Source: Burkholderia sp. Bp9142 (GTDB taxonomy: Bacteria; Pseudomonadota; Gammaproteobacteria; Burkholderiales; Burkholderiaceae). From it: a DNA stretch of 64,000 bases. Shown here in pieces: positions 7,952 through 16,282 of the stretch. The translations under genes were made by a program, and so were the position numbers. How positions within the stretch are numbered: position 1 is the first letter of the stretch; every line of letters starts with the position of its first letter. Location: positions 102,554 to 166,553 of the forward strand of contig NZ_QTPP01000015.1 in the NCBI RefSeq assembly GCF_003853415.1. The letters are read 5' to 3'. The notes beneath the pieces were generated by a model. It did no database searches and had not been told where the DNA came from. It saw only the letters and a list, made by a program, of their open reading frames with translations.

Positions 7952-8943
7952 CGCGGTATTCACTCGGGACATTTTCCGCAGGCGATGGTGCGCGGTTCGT
8001 TGGCTTCGTTCTCGACGAGCGCGTGACGCCGCTTGCCGAACTCGCGGCAAGACATGGCGACACCATGCTGGCGCGGGCGTCCACGGTTCTCGGGCTGCTC
8101 GAAAACTGGGATCTGAGCCGCCCGGCGCTGGAGCGTCTTGCGAGCCAGATCTCGGCACCGGAAGCGCAATGGTACCGGCTGTCCGATTTACATACCCATC
8201 CGGCAATCGACCTGCCGCGCCAGGTGTTCTGCACTGGTGCCAACTATCGCAAGCATGTTGTCGATCTGACCGTCGACGCGAAGGTGGGCCCCGACGGCCT
8301 GAACGACATGCAACTTCGGGTGTGGGCAGAAAACATGCTCGACGAACGCGTGGCGCACGGGGAGCCTTACGCATTCACCAAACCGGTGTCGGCGATCTCC
8401 GGTGCGTTCGATCCGCTGGTGTTGCCCGACACGACGACGCAGCCCGACTGGGAACTCGAGCTGGCCGTCGTGATCGGCCGCGGCGGCTATCGGATCAAGC
8501 GGGAGGATGCGTTCGCGCACGTGGCGGGCTATACCATCGTCAACGACATCTCAGCACGCGATCTCATCCCGCGGACCGATTACAAGATGCTCGGCACCGA
8601 CTGGCTGCGCTCGAAAGGCCAGCCGGGATTCCTTCCGCTCGGCCCGTACTTCGTTCCGAGCGCGTTCGTGCCGGATCCGCACCGGCTGAGGATGCGCCTG
8701 ACCGTGTCCGGTCAGGTCATGCAGGATGAAACGACGGCCGACATGCTGTTCGGCATCGACCGGCAGATCGAATACATTTCGCGGTACGCGCGGCTCTTGC
8801 CGGGGGACATCATCTGTACGGGGTCGCCCGCCGGAAACGGCACGCACTACAACCGCTTCCTGCGCGACGGCGACATCATGGAGGCGGAGATCGAAGGGCT
8901 CGGGCGGCAGCGCCAGGTGTGCACGGAGCGGCGACATGGCTGA
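7948..8943 (+). CDS. Fumarylacetoacetate hydrolase (FAH) family protein
   Basis: The 331-residue protein contains the FAH catalytic and metal-binding motifs: FCTGANYRKHV, AFTKPVSAISG, DWELELAVVIGRGG with the metal-ligand Glu residues, IVNDISARDL, and ICTGSPAGNG. Family members hydrolyse C-C bonds in acylpyruvates or hydrate 2-oxo-pent-4-enoates. In this operon it probably acts on a ring-cleavage product. The start overlaps the upstream stop (ATGA), and its own stop overlaps the thioesterase start. Confidence 0.88.
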   Translation: MTRYSLGTFSAGDGARFVGFVLDERVTPLAELAARHGDTMLARASTVLGLLENWDLSRPALERLASQISAPEAQWYRLSDLHTHPAIDLPRQVFCTGANYRKHVVDLTVDAKVGPDGLNDMQLRVWAENMLDERVAHGEPYAFTKPVSAISGAFDPLVLPDTTTQPDWELELAVVIGRGGYRIKREDAFAHVAGYTIVNDISARDLIPRTDYKMLGTDWLRSKGQPGFLPLGPYFVPSAFVPDPHRLRMRLTVSGQVMQDETTADMLFGIDRQIEYISRYARLLPGDIICTGSPAGNGTHYNRFLRDGDIMEAEIEGLGRQRQVCTERRHG

Positions 8944-9418
8944 GGCGCTCGAAGCGGAAATCGGCGTGCGGCCCGATAACCTCGACCGCGCGTTCATCGA
9001 GCAAACCGTTGCGGCCGGGATCGGCAACGTCCCACTCGCGATGAATCCGGCATTGCGGTGGCTCGGCGCGACATTGCTGGGAGGCAGCAGGGGCGCGCTG
9101 TCGATCGGTTTTACCGCGCCCGCCGACTCGGTCCAGGGCAACGGCGTCGTCTCCGGCGGCGCGCTGGCGTCGATGCTGGATCTGGCAATGGCGCTTGCGT
9201 TGCTCTCGCAACTCCCGCACGGCCGCACGTGCGCAACCGTCAGTCTCACGGTCAACATGCTCGAGCCGGGGCATGTCGGGAAGTTCGCGGCAGAAGCGCG
9301 CGTGAAGCGGCTCGGCAACCGCATCGCGTTCCTCGAGGCAGACCTGTATGACGGGGCGCGCGTGCGCTGCGTGGCCAATGCGACCGCGTCGTTCGCCGTA
9401 TTCGACGTGCGCGGTTGA
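8936..9418 (+). CDS. PaaI-family hotdog thioesterase
   Basis: The 160-residue protein shows the hotdog-fold pattern of PaaI-like acyl-CoA thioesterases: GFTAPADSVQGNGVVSGG, then ALASMLDLAMALAL (the long central helix with the usual acidic residue), CATVSLTVNMLEPG and VRCVANATASFAVF. The ATG at 8936 lies inside the end of the FAH gene, in the operon-like arrangement of this set. It would release a free acid from an aromatic or short acyl-CoA, which suggests that a CoA ester is formed in the pathway. Confidence 0.82.
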   Translation: MAEALEAEIGVRPDNLDRAFIEQTVAAGIGNVPLAMNPALRWLGATLLGGSRGALSIGFTAPADSVQGNGVVSGGALASMLDLAMALALLSQLPHGRTCATVSLTVNMLEPGHVGKFAAEARVKRLGNRIAFLEADLYDGARVRCVANATASFAVFDVRG

Positions 9419-9494
9419 GGGCAACGAAGGGGGGCTGCTTCGTCGACCGGCTCGCGGTGCGTCGGTGGCGGCCCCGCCGCACCGCGACAAACCT

Positions 9495-9521
9495 GTCCGG
9501 CCATGACGGAAGCGGCCGGAC
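9495..9521. terminator. Hairpin between convergent thioesterase and porin genes
   Basis: GTCCGGCC and GGCCGGAC perfect 8-bp arms lie between two convergent genes. A second GC-rich repeat (GCGGTGC/GCACCGC) lies at about 9454-9485. Confidence 0.55.
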
Positions 9522-9537
9522 GACCTGCCGGGCCGAC

Positions 9538-10656
9538 CTAGAAGTTGTGACGAATCCCGATGTCGACGGCGAACTGGTTGCCGCCCGATGCGGAACCGAG
9601 CTGGAACAGTTGCGCGAGGCCCCGACCTGACGTGTGCTCGTAGACGGGCGAAATGAACATGTCGGTACTCTTCGAGAGGAAGTAGTCGGCCGAGACGTTG
9701 ACGTTGTCGTAGCGCGTTTGCGCCGCGCGGAAATTCGCGTGCCAGTAGCCGAAACCGAGCACGACGTCCGGTCGCACGTAGTAACCCGCGTTCGCATTCA
9801 CGATCGGCATCGATGCAGATTGACCATCGCGGCCCTTCAGGTGAACGTCGAATGCGCCGATCGCGAACCTGGCGTGTCCCCACGTGTAGCCAGTGCCTGC
9901 ACCGGCCATGTCGAGTCTTGCCAGCGGAACGACCGCCGTACTGCCGGGCGTCCCGTTCACGCCCCAGAACGTGCCGCCCGCCAGTCCCAGTCCGCTCGTC
10001 GGTGACCATGGCTTCAGCGCGTAATCGGAGAAGCTCGACCACGCGAGCGCCGCATCAAACCCGTTTTTCGACCAGGCGAGCAGTGCGCTGAGCGTCCTGC
10101 CGGAGAACGCCTGCCCTGTTGCCGCGTGATCCGGCAGCGCGTACATGAAGCCGACCGTCAACGGCCCCAGCTCGTTTCGGTACTTGATTGCGTTGTTCAC
10201 GCCCGGGAAATTGAAGCGATCGATGCCGCCCGGATGGGCGGCCATGGTCGTCGAGTAGTAGTTCGCCTGATAGGGCAGCAACTCGGCCATGTAGTCATGC
10301 TGCCGCCCGACGGTGACGGTGCCCAGTCGTGCGTCGGCCAGTCCGGCGTATGCCTTGCAGAAGAGCTGCGTGCAGCCTCCCGCTCCGGACAGCGCGCCAT
10401 TGGAAGGTCGGATGGCCATCTGCAGGTTGAACACCGCGGATAGTCCGCCGCCCAAGTCTTCCTTGCCTTTCAGGCCCACGGTGGAATTCCAGTGGTCGTT
10501 ATCGAGTTCTCCCGCGTAGGCGCCGCCTCTGACATTGGGCGAATACACCAGGCCGGTGGCCAGGGTGCCATACAGGGTGACGCTCGATTGCGCCGAGGCA
10601 ATGCCGGGGGATAGTGCGGTCGCCGTGACGGCGAGCACCAGTAGCGGTGTTTTCAT
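9538..10656 (-). CDS. Gram-negative outer-membrane porin
   Basis: The 372-residue product has a Sec signal peptide (MKTPLLVLAVTATALSPG, cleavage after ASA) followed by QSSVTLYGTLATGLVY, the usual mature start of Burkholderia porins. It ends in the beta-barrel assembly signal VDIGIRHNF with terminal Phe. VGLKGKEDLGGGLSAVFNLQ and TVGRQHDYM are further family motifs. It probably carries the pathway substrate across the outer membrane. It lies 60 bases downstream of the MFS gene in the same direction and is likely co-transcribed. Confidence 0.95.
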   Translation of the reverse strand: MKTPLLVLAVTATALSPGIASAQSSVTLYGTLATGLVYSPNVRGGAYAGELDNDHWNSTVGLKGKEDLGGGLSAVFNLQMAIRPSNGALSGAGGCTQLFCKAYAGLADARLGTVTVGRQHDYMAELLPYQANYYSTTMAAHPGGIDRFNFPGVNNAIKYRNELGPLTVGFMYALPDHAATGQAFSGRTLSALLAWSKNGFDAALAWSSFSDYALKPWSPTSGLGLAGGTFWGVNGTPGSTAVVPLARLDMAGAGTGYTWGHARFAIGAFDVHLKGRDGQSASMPIVNANAGYYVRPDVVLGFGYWHANFRAAQTRYDNVNVSADYFLSKSTDMFISPVYEHTSGRGLAQLFQLGSASGGNQFAVDIGIRHNF

Positions 10657-10716
10657 GTCTCCTGCTCCGTTTTGGTTTTCTTCTTCGTGAAATCTTCGGT
10701 ATCCGAATCGATGGTG

Positions 10717-12117
10717 CTAGGCGACGGTCTTCCCCGCGTCCGTGCCATTGCCGGTCGGCACGGGTTCCGGTGTGGCGGGACGGCGCGAGCCTGTCGCGAG
10801 CCATGCAAGCAGATCGTCGCGGACATTCTGGTAGCTCGTCTGGCCGAGCCAGCACGCGAGAAAGCCGATCACGGAGAGCGGAGCGATGACGATCACGAGC
10901 GAACTGCCGAGCAATGCGTTGTCTTTCAGCACGTATTGCGTCACGAGCGCAACGGACGTCGGCCCCATGGACAGGCCGATAATCCCCGTCCAGATATAGT
11001 TCAGCGCCGCGGCCTGACCCCTGAGCTGATTTGGCACGATGTCCTGGATGACGGCTGCCGCGCCTGAAAAGGACAGCGCGCTGCCGAAGGTGAGCAGGCC
11101 GAGGAAAAGAAGGCTCAGTGTCGGACTGGAAACGCACACCATGCCGATGACCGATCCGAGCGCGATGGGCCACCAGGCGAGCGGAAGCCTGAAGCGGCCG
11201 CCGCGAATTCGACTCGACGCCAGTACGTCGGTCAGATGCCCGCCGCAGATACATCCCGCGACGCCGCTGACGATCGTCATTGCGCCCATCGTGAGGCCGA
11301 CGTGGACGGGCTGCATGTGGTGGTGACGGATATAAAAGGACGGCGCCCACGCGACGATGATGTAGCCGATCATCGCGGTCAGCGTATAGACGGCATAGAC
11401 GGACGCGAATGCACGTTTGCGACGCGACAGATACGACCACAACCCGAGCGTCTCGCGGTTTCCATCGGCCGCCTGCTTGACTTCGCGGCGCACCGGTTCC
11501 TTCAGCGCAAGAACGACGAACGCCATCAGGATGCCGGGCAAGCCTGAAACGATGAAGGCGAGCCGCCATGTCGGCATGCCGGAAACGCCGGGCAGGCCGA
11601 AACCGGAGAAGCGCGTGAGCAGCGAAATGATCGCACCGCCGAACAGCAGCGATGCGCCGACGCCGACGTAGTTGGACATGTTGTAGGCGGCGATGGCCCG
11701 TCCGCGCTGTGCCGGCACGAAACTGTCGGCGATCATCGAAAACGCCGCGGGCCCAAGGCAAGCCTCGCCGATGCCGACACCCATCCGCGAGAAGAAGAGC
11801 TGCCAGAAGCCGGTACTCAGGCCGCAGCAGATCGTCATGACGCTCCACAGCAAGACGCCCGCCGCAATCAGGTTCCTGCGGGTGTGACGGTCGACCAGGC
11901 GGCCGAACGGCAGTCCCATCACGGAATAGAACAATGCGAAGGCCACCCCTTGCAGCAGGCTGATCTGCACGTCCGACAGTCCGATCTCGTGCCGGATCGG
12001 CCCGACGAAAAGGGAAATGATGTTCCGGTCGAGATACGACACGACGCTCGTGCAGAACAGGACGAATACGAGGAACCACGGATAGTAGTGCTGGAAAGCC
12101 ATTGCTTTGCGACGCAT
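10717..12117 (-). CDS. MFS transporter (anion:cation symporter/sugar-phosphate permease type)
   Basis: About 466 residues with 12 hydrophobic segments. The MFS motif region after helix 2 is MGLPFGRLVDRHTRRNLIA, and YLDRNIISLFVGPIR in helix 1 is typical of anion:cation symporters that carry organic acids. An in-frame ATG at 12198 is farther upstream, but GGAG five bases before the ATG at 12117 supports the shorter form, which starts just before the first hydrophobic segment. It is followed by the porin gene, giving an inner-plus-outer-membrane uptake pair. The operator at 12313-12331 lies in its upstream region. Confidence 0.88.
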   Translation of the reverse strand: MRRKAMAFQHYYPWFLVFVLFCTSVVSYLDRNIISLFVGPIRHEIGLSDVQISLLQGVAFALFYSVMGLPFGRLVDRHTRRNLIAAGVLLWSVMTICCGLSTGFWQLFFSRMGVGIGEACLGPAAFSMIADSFVPAQRGRAIAAYNMSNYVGVGASLLFGGAIISLLTRFSGFGLPGVSGMPTWRLAFIVSGLPGILMAFVVLALKEPVRREVKQAADGNRETLGLWSYLSRRKRAFASVYAVYTLTAMIGYIIVAWAPSFYIRHHHMQPVHVGLTMGAMTIVSGVAGCICGGHLTDVLASSRIRGGRFRLPLAWWPIALGSVIGMVCVSSPTLSLLFLGLLTFGSALSFSGAAAVIQDIVPNQLRGQAAALNYIWTGIIGLSMGPTSVALVTQYVLKDNALLGSSLVIVIAPLSVIGFLACWLGQTSYQNVRDDLLAWLATGSRRPATPEPVPTGNGTDAGKTVA

Positions 12118-12312
12118 GAACGCTCCGGAGTGACGGTGAGACTCGGGCTGGTCGATGGGGCAGGCGCGAGGAGGCGACGGATTTCGCAGCGTATGCATCG
12201 TTCGCCTTCACTTGCCGCGTGGTTCGTGAAACGCGTGTCGTGGCACCGTTTCTGATGTGCCTGCGGTCGGCCTTAGGTTTTCGATTGGCGGTGCGTGAGA
12301 ATCATTTAATAA

Positions 12313-12331
12313 ACGATACGAATCGTATACT
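12313..12331. promoter_or_regulatory. Operator-like site ACGATAC-GAATC-GTATACT
   Basis: A 7-5-7 inverted repeat with two arm mismatches; the inner 13 bases ATACGAATCGTAT are a perfect palindrome. It is next to a TATTAA-like -10 for the leftward MFS-porin operon. Confidence 0.55.
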
Positions 12332-12388
12332 AAAGTTTTGCATCATCGACTTCGAAGTCCGCCGGGAAATACCCTAGCTTTTATGTCA

Positions 12389-12418
12389 TTGACAAAACGA
12401 TACGTTCAGTTTCATTAT
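12389..12418 (+). promoter_or_regulatory. Promoter and operator of the 12453 operon
   Basis: TTGACA at 12389-12394 and CATTAT at 12413-12418 with an 18-base spacer. The 7-5-7 repeat ACGATAC-GTTCA-GTTTCAT (12397-12415) occupies the spacer, as in the promoter at 7030. Confidence 0.58.
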
Positions 12419-12452
12419 GGCTCATCTCAATTTCTTCACAGGGAGACGGCAT

Positions 12453-13451
12453 ATGAAGCTGGGGCGATTTGTAGTCGAAGGTCTGGACGGGCCGGTTCAC
12501 CGCATCTGTCTGGTGCAGCCGGAGCAGGGGCGCGTCATCGATCTGCGTGCGGCAGAAGCGCTGCGGCTGCAGGCGCAAGGAGCAACCCGCGACGCCGCGC
12601 TGCGTTACGCATCCGTCGTGTTCCCGGAAAGCATGTCGGCCGCCATCGCGCTCGGGCAGCGTTTTCTCGACACCGCGACCGAAGCAGCCGCGAAATACGG
12701 CGACGACGCGTCGCGTGCGATCGACGGGCTGCAGTGGGGCGCTGCCTGCGATCCGTCCGTGGTGCGCGACGGGCTCACTTTCACCAAGCATATCCGCCAG
12801 TTCCATGAGCGGATGAACATCAGCCCGACGCCGGCCCTGCTCGAAGTGCCGGGCTACTTCAAGGGCTCGCCGTGGACGGTGATCGGGCACGAAGCCGAGG
12901 TGTCCTGGCCCGCGCGCTCCGAGCGTCTGGACTATGAGTTAGAGCTCGGCTGGGTCGTGGGCCGGCAGGCGCACAACATCACGCCTGAGGTCGCGCGTTC
13001 GTATTTGTTCGGTGTGACGATTTTCAACGACTTCAGCGCGCGCGATCTGCAGGGCAACGAGTTCGCAATCGGCATGGGGCCGACGAAGAGCAAGGACTTT
13101 GCATACGGCATCGGTCCGTGGATCACCACGATCGACGAGTTCGAGCGGCTCGATAACATCCGGATGTCGGTGCGCGTGAACGGCGAGACGTGGGGCGAGG
13201 GCGATACGTCGGAAATGCTTTGGACGCCCGAAGAGCTCATCGCTTACGTGTCGCTCGGCGACTACGCGCAACCAGGCGACGTGATCGGCTCGGGCACGAT
13301 GGGCAACGGTTCGGCGCTCGAGCTCGGACGCAGCGTGAAACCGGGCGACGTGATCGAGCTCGACGTGAAGGGCGTGGGCGTGCTGCGCAATCGCATCGCG
13401 CGGCAACCGCAGGAAACCTGGTGGCCGCAGCGGCGCGCGCCTTTCATGTAA
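12453..13451 (+). CDS. Fumarylacetoacetate hydrolase (FAH) family protein
   Basis: The 332-residue protein carries FAH motifs in order: GLTFTKHIRQFHERM, DYELELGWVVGRQAHN (metal-ligand Glu residues), FGVTIFNDFSARDLQG, SKDFAYGIGPWI, and IGSGTMGNGSALELGR. The start at 12453 is chosen because GGGAGA lies just before it and the family-typical MKLGRF begins there; an upstream in-frame codon at 12417 lies inside the promoter. It probably cleaves or hydrates a ring-fission product. It differs clearly from the FAH protein at 7948, so the two may serve successive steps or two substrates. Confidence 0.88.
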   Translation: MKLGRFVVEGLDGPVHRICLVQPEQGRVIDLRAAEALRLQAQGATRDAALRYASVVFPESMSAAIALGQRFLDTATEAAAKYGDDASRAIDGLQWGAACDPSVVRDGLTFTKHIRQFHERMNISPTPALLEVPGYFKGSPWTVIGHEAEVSWPARSERLDYELELGWVVGRQAHNITPEVARSYLFGVTIFNDFSARDLQGNEFAIGMGPTKSKDFAYGIGPWITTIDEFERLDNIRMSVRVNGETWGEGDTSEMLWTPEELIAYVSLGDYAQPGDVIGSGTMGNGSALELGRSVKPGDVIELDVKGVGVLRNRIARQPQETWWPQRRAPFM

Positions 13452-13593
13452 AACGGGTTTTGCGCGCACAGGCTTCGTCACGGTACGAGCCTACAATCGC
13501 CGGGGGACAAGCCGGATCAGCCGGGGCGTCCATCGGTTTCACTGACGACCCGAAAAAACTATCCGCCATCAGAGTGGAGAAAGGAGACAGGCA

Positions 13594-14703
13594 ATGAAGG
13601 TCAAACGTGTGCTGATCGTTGGCACCGGAATTGGTGGCGCCACGGCCGCCGTTACCCTGGCCAGGCAAGGATTCGACGTTCACTGCATCGACATCAAGCC
13701 GGAGAGACCGACGGCAGGGGCGGGCATCTGTCTGCTCCACAACACGATGCGCGCGCTCGAGACGCTTGGCCTTGCCGATGCCTGTCGCGAGAGCGGGATG
13801 GCGTTCGCCGTCTTTCGGGAATTCGACGCGTCGGGCGAACTGCAGCATGTCCATCCCGCACCGCCGAGCTGTGGGATCCGCAGGCCAGAACTCGCTCGTA
13901 TCCTCGAGACGGCAGCGCAGGACAGCGGCGCGGTGCTGGAAAAGGGCGTGACGGTCCAGGACCTGACGGACCGCGGGGATCGCGTCGACGTGCAGTTCTC
14001 GGATGGCCGACTGGCATCGTACGACCTGGTGATCGCGGCGGACGGCGTGTATTCGGGGCTGCGCAAGCGAGTCTTCGGTGCCGACTACGAGCCGCGGTTC
14101 GCCGGCCAGAGCGTCTGGCGATTCAACGCTCCGCGTCCCGAACAGGCCGACGGTTTCTGTCTGTATCGAACGCCGACCGGCAAGGTCCTAGGGATTTTCC
14201 CGACCTCGCGCGAGAACTGCTACATGTTCTACCTCGAAAGCAGCCGCGAACCGCTGCGCATCGCGCCGGAACATTCGCATGTGCTCATCCGCGAGCGGCT
14301 GGCCGAGTTCGACGCGCCGGCCATTCGCGACGCGCTCGACCTGATCACTGAATCGTCCCAGGTGATTTTCCGTCCGCTGGACATCACGCTGGTACCCACG
14401 CCGTGGCATCGCGGGCGCGTGGTGTTGCTGGGCGATGCCGCGCACGCGCCGACACCGCAGATGACCTCGGGCGCGGGCATGGCGGTCGAGGATGCCGTGG
14501 TGCTGGCGGAGTGCCTCGCCGGCAGCGCGTCGGCCGGGGAAGCGCTCACTGGCTACGACCAGCGTCGCTTCGAGCGGGTGAAGCGGATCTACGACGCTTC
14601 GCTGCAGCTCTGCCTGAACGAACAGGAGGATTCGATCGGCAACAAGGACCAGTCGGCCGCCTTGCTGCTGGAGACGTACCGGTATCTCGGCCAGCCCATC
14701 TAG
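13594..14703 (+). CDS. FAD-dependent aromatic monooxygenase (salicylate hydroxylase/UbiH type)
   Basis: The 369-residue protein begins VLIVGTGIGGATAAVTLARQG, the GxGxxG FAD-binding fold. YDLVIAADGVYSGLR is the DG motif, and GRVVLLGDAAHAPTPQMTSG is the GD motif that contacts the FAD ribityl chain. These three define group A flavoprotein hydroxylases, which use NAD(P)H and O2 to hydroxylate a ring. In context it would prepare the substrate for ring cleavage by the VOC protein encoded next. It is about 140 bases after the FAH gene in the same direction. Confidence 0.92.
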   Translation: MKVKRVLIVGTGIGGATAAVTLARQGFDVHCIDIKPERPTAGAGICLLHNTMRALETLGLADACRESGMAFAVFREFDASGELQHVHPAPPSCGIRRPELARILETAAQDSGAVLEKGVTVQDLTDRGDRVDVQFSDGRLASYDLVIAADGVYSGLRKRVFGADYEPRFAGQSVWRFNAPRPEQADGFCLYRTPTGKVLGIFPTSRENCYMFYLESSREPLRIAPEHSHVLIRERLAEFDAPAIRDALDLITESSQVIFRPLDITLVPTPWHRGRVVLLGDAAHAPTPQMTSGAGMAVEDAVVLAECLAGSASAGEALTGYDQRRFERVKRIYDASLQLCLNEQEDSIGNKDQSAALLLETYRYLGQPI

Positions 14704-14795
14704 GCACGATGCGACACAAGCTTTCCGGTCCATGCGGTCGTCATGTGCCGGCGCTTGGCGCCCGAACGTTTTTACGATGCGACGGTAACCAACAA

Positions 14796-14812
14796 GTCTC
14801 ACGTGGTGAGAC
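14796..14812. promoter_or_regulatory. Inverted repeat GTCTCAC-GTG-GTGAGAC
   Basis: A perfect 7-3-7 repeat 19 bases before the VOC dioxygenase gene, in the 127-base gap after the monooxygenase. It could be an operator or an mRNA hairpin that affects initiation; unrelated in sequence to the ACGAAAC sites. Confidence 0.35.
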
Positions 14813-14830
14813 GGTTTCATCAACTGGACG

Positions 14831-15787
14831 ATGACAATGAAAATCCTCGGACCTGACACACTCGTCTTCGGTGTCGAAGACGTCGAAAGCTGCACGCAGT
14901 TTCTTCTCGACTACGGTCTCACGCGACAGGGCGAAGACAGATTCGAAGCCCTGGACGGAACCGGGGTCGTCATACGCCCCAAGGACGATCCGTCGCTGCC
15001 GGCGTGGCCGTTTGCGACGGCCAATCAGCTGCGCAAGACCATCTACGGCGTGGCAGACCAGGCGACGCTCGACGAGATCGCCCGCGAACTCGAAAAGGAC
15101 CGCGAGGTGACGTTGCTGCCCGATGGTTCGATCGAATCGGTTGACGATGTGGGGTTCGTGCTCGGCTTTCAGGTCACCGTGCGCCGCGAATTGCAGCTTC
15201 CGGCCGAGCCGGTGAACGCGCCGGGCGATGGCCGTCGCGGGGTCAACGTGACGGGTGCGTTGACCGGCGAGAACGAGCCGCCGCCGCGCCCGAGGACGCT
15301 GTCGCACGTGGTGTATTTCGTGCCGGACACGGATAAGGCCGAAGCGTTCTACGTCAATCGGCTCAAATTCCGGCTGAGCGACAAGTTCATCGGCATGGGG
15401 CCGTTCCTGCGTCCCGCCGGAACGCTCGATCACCATACGCTTTTCCTGATCCAGACGCCGCCGTTCATGCAGGGTTGCGAGCACTTCACGTTTCACCTCG
15501 GTGGCCCAACGGAGGTGATGCGTGCCGGCAGCGCGTTCGCGGCGAAAGGCTATGAATCGTATTGGGGCCCGGGTCGTCATCAATTCGGCTCGAACTGGTT
15601 CTGGTATTTCAACTCGCCGTTTGGTTGCCACATCGAGTACGACGCGGACATGGACCTGCACGACGATTCGTGGGTGCCGCGCATCGCGCCCGCGCATGCG
15701 GACCGCGCCCAGGAGTTCCTGCTCCAGTGGCGTGAAAAGTGGGCGCCGGGCGGCCCGCCGCCGTCGTCCGAACCGCTGCAGGCATGA
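14831..15787 (+). CDS. Two-domain VOC (type I extradiol) ring-cleavage dioxygenase
   Basis: The 318-residue protein has two vicinal-oxygen-chelate domains. The C-terminal one carries the full metal triad: H159 (LSHVVYF), H218 (CEHFTFHLG) and E269 (CHIEYDAD), with spacing like that of 2,3-dihydroxybiphenyl/catechol 2,3-dioxygenases. The N-terminal domain (residues 5-110) lacks the triad, as usual. It would open a catecholic ring next to the hydroxyls. A second ATG two codons on is possible. The stop overlaps the ATG of the Rieske ferredoxin gene, which suggests tight coupling. Confidence 0.85.
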   Translation: MTMKILGPDTLVFGVEDVESCTQFLLDYGLTRQGEDRFEALDGTGVVIRPKDDPSLPAWPFATANQLRKTIYGVADQATLDEIARELEKDREVTLLPDGSIESVDDVGFVLGFQVTVRRELQLPAEPVNAPGDGRRGVNVTGALTGENEPPPRPRTLSHVVYFVPDTDKAEAFYVNRLKFRLSDKFIGMGPFLRPAGTLDHHTLFLIQTPPFMQGCEHFTFHLGGPTEVMRAGSAFAAKGYESYWGPGRHQFGSNWFWYFNSPFGCHIEYDADMDLHDDSWVPRIAPAHADRAQEFLLQWREKWAPGGPPPSSEPLQA

Positions 15788-16146
15788 CAGCCGATGCAGG
15801 CTCGTTGCGCTGGATGCGTCTTTGCGAATTGAGCGCGCTCCCGAACCCGGGGGCGCGCGGGTTCGATCTGCAGGGGCGCGGCGTCGACGATCTCTTCGTC
15901 GTTCGCCGGGACGGGTTGATTCGCGGTTACCGGAATTCGTGCCCGCACTGGCTGGGCTCGACGCTTCCGTGGCGCAAGGATGCCTATCTCGATCGTTCGA
16001 TGACGCACATTGTCTGTCACGGACACGGCGCGAAATTCACGCTCGACGACGGTCTCTGCATCCTGGGCCCGTGTCTCGGGCAAAAACTCGAATCGGTTCC
16101 GCTGCGCATCGAGCATGACCAATATCTCAGCATCCTGTGGCGTTGA
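15784..16146 (+). CDS. Small Rieske [2Fe-2S] ferredoxin
   Basis: The 120-residue protein has the two Rieske boxes: NSCPHWLGS (C-x-H) and IVCHGHGAKF (C-x2-H), followed by the loop DDGLCILGPCLGQKLESVPL. It has no signal peptide or membrane helix, so it is a soluble electron carrier. The ATG overlaps the dioxygenase stop. It may pass electrons to the Rieske oxygenase at 1996, or protect or reactivate the extradiol enzyme's Fe(II) as XylT-type ferredoxins do; both are inference. Confidence 0.85.
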   Translation: MTADAGSLRWMRLCELSALPNPGARGFDLQGRGVDDLFVVRRDGLIRGYRNSCPHWLGSTLPWRKDAYLDRSMTHIVCHGHGAKFTLDDGLCILGPCLGQKLESVPLRIEHDQYLSILWR

Positions 16147-16282
16147 AGCGATCGCGCGATTGATGCGCGCGCAAGTCCCGTATGCCGATGTTTCGATACG
16201 CCACCATGACAGGCGACAGGCGGGTTCGACGGCGCATGTTCAGCGGTGAGATCGGCCCGGGCGCCGGTGGAGCGAATCGCTT

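Larger units (their letters stand above)
12118..12452. other. Divergent regulatory region with two operator-like sites
   Basis: No gene is seen. It separates the leftward MFS-porin operon from the rightward FAH-monooxygenase operon and holds two 7-5-7 sites (12313, 12397) and a good rightward promoter. Confidence 0.6.

Noticed and set aside
10499..12211. A long leftward open frame of 570 codons opposite or offset from the MFS gene
   Set aside because: It is an out-of-frame shadow of the MFS transporter in high-GC DNA; the transporter frame has clear membrane segments and motifs.
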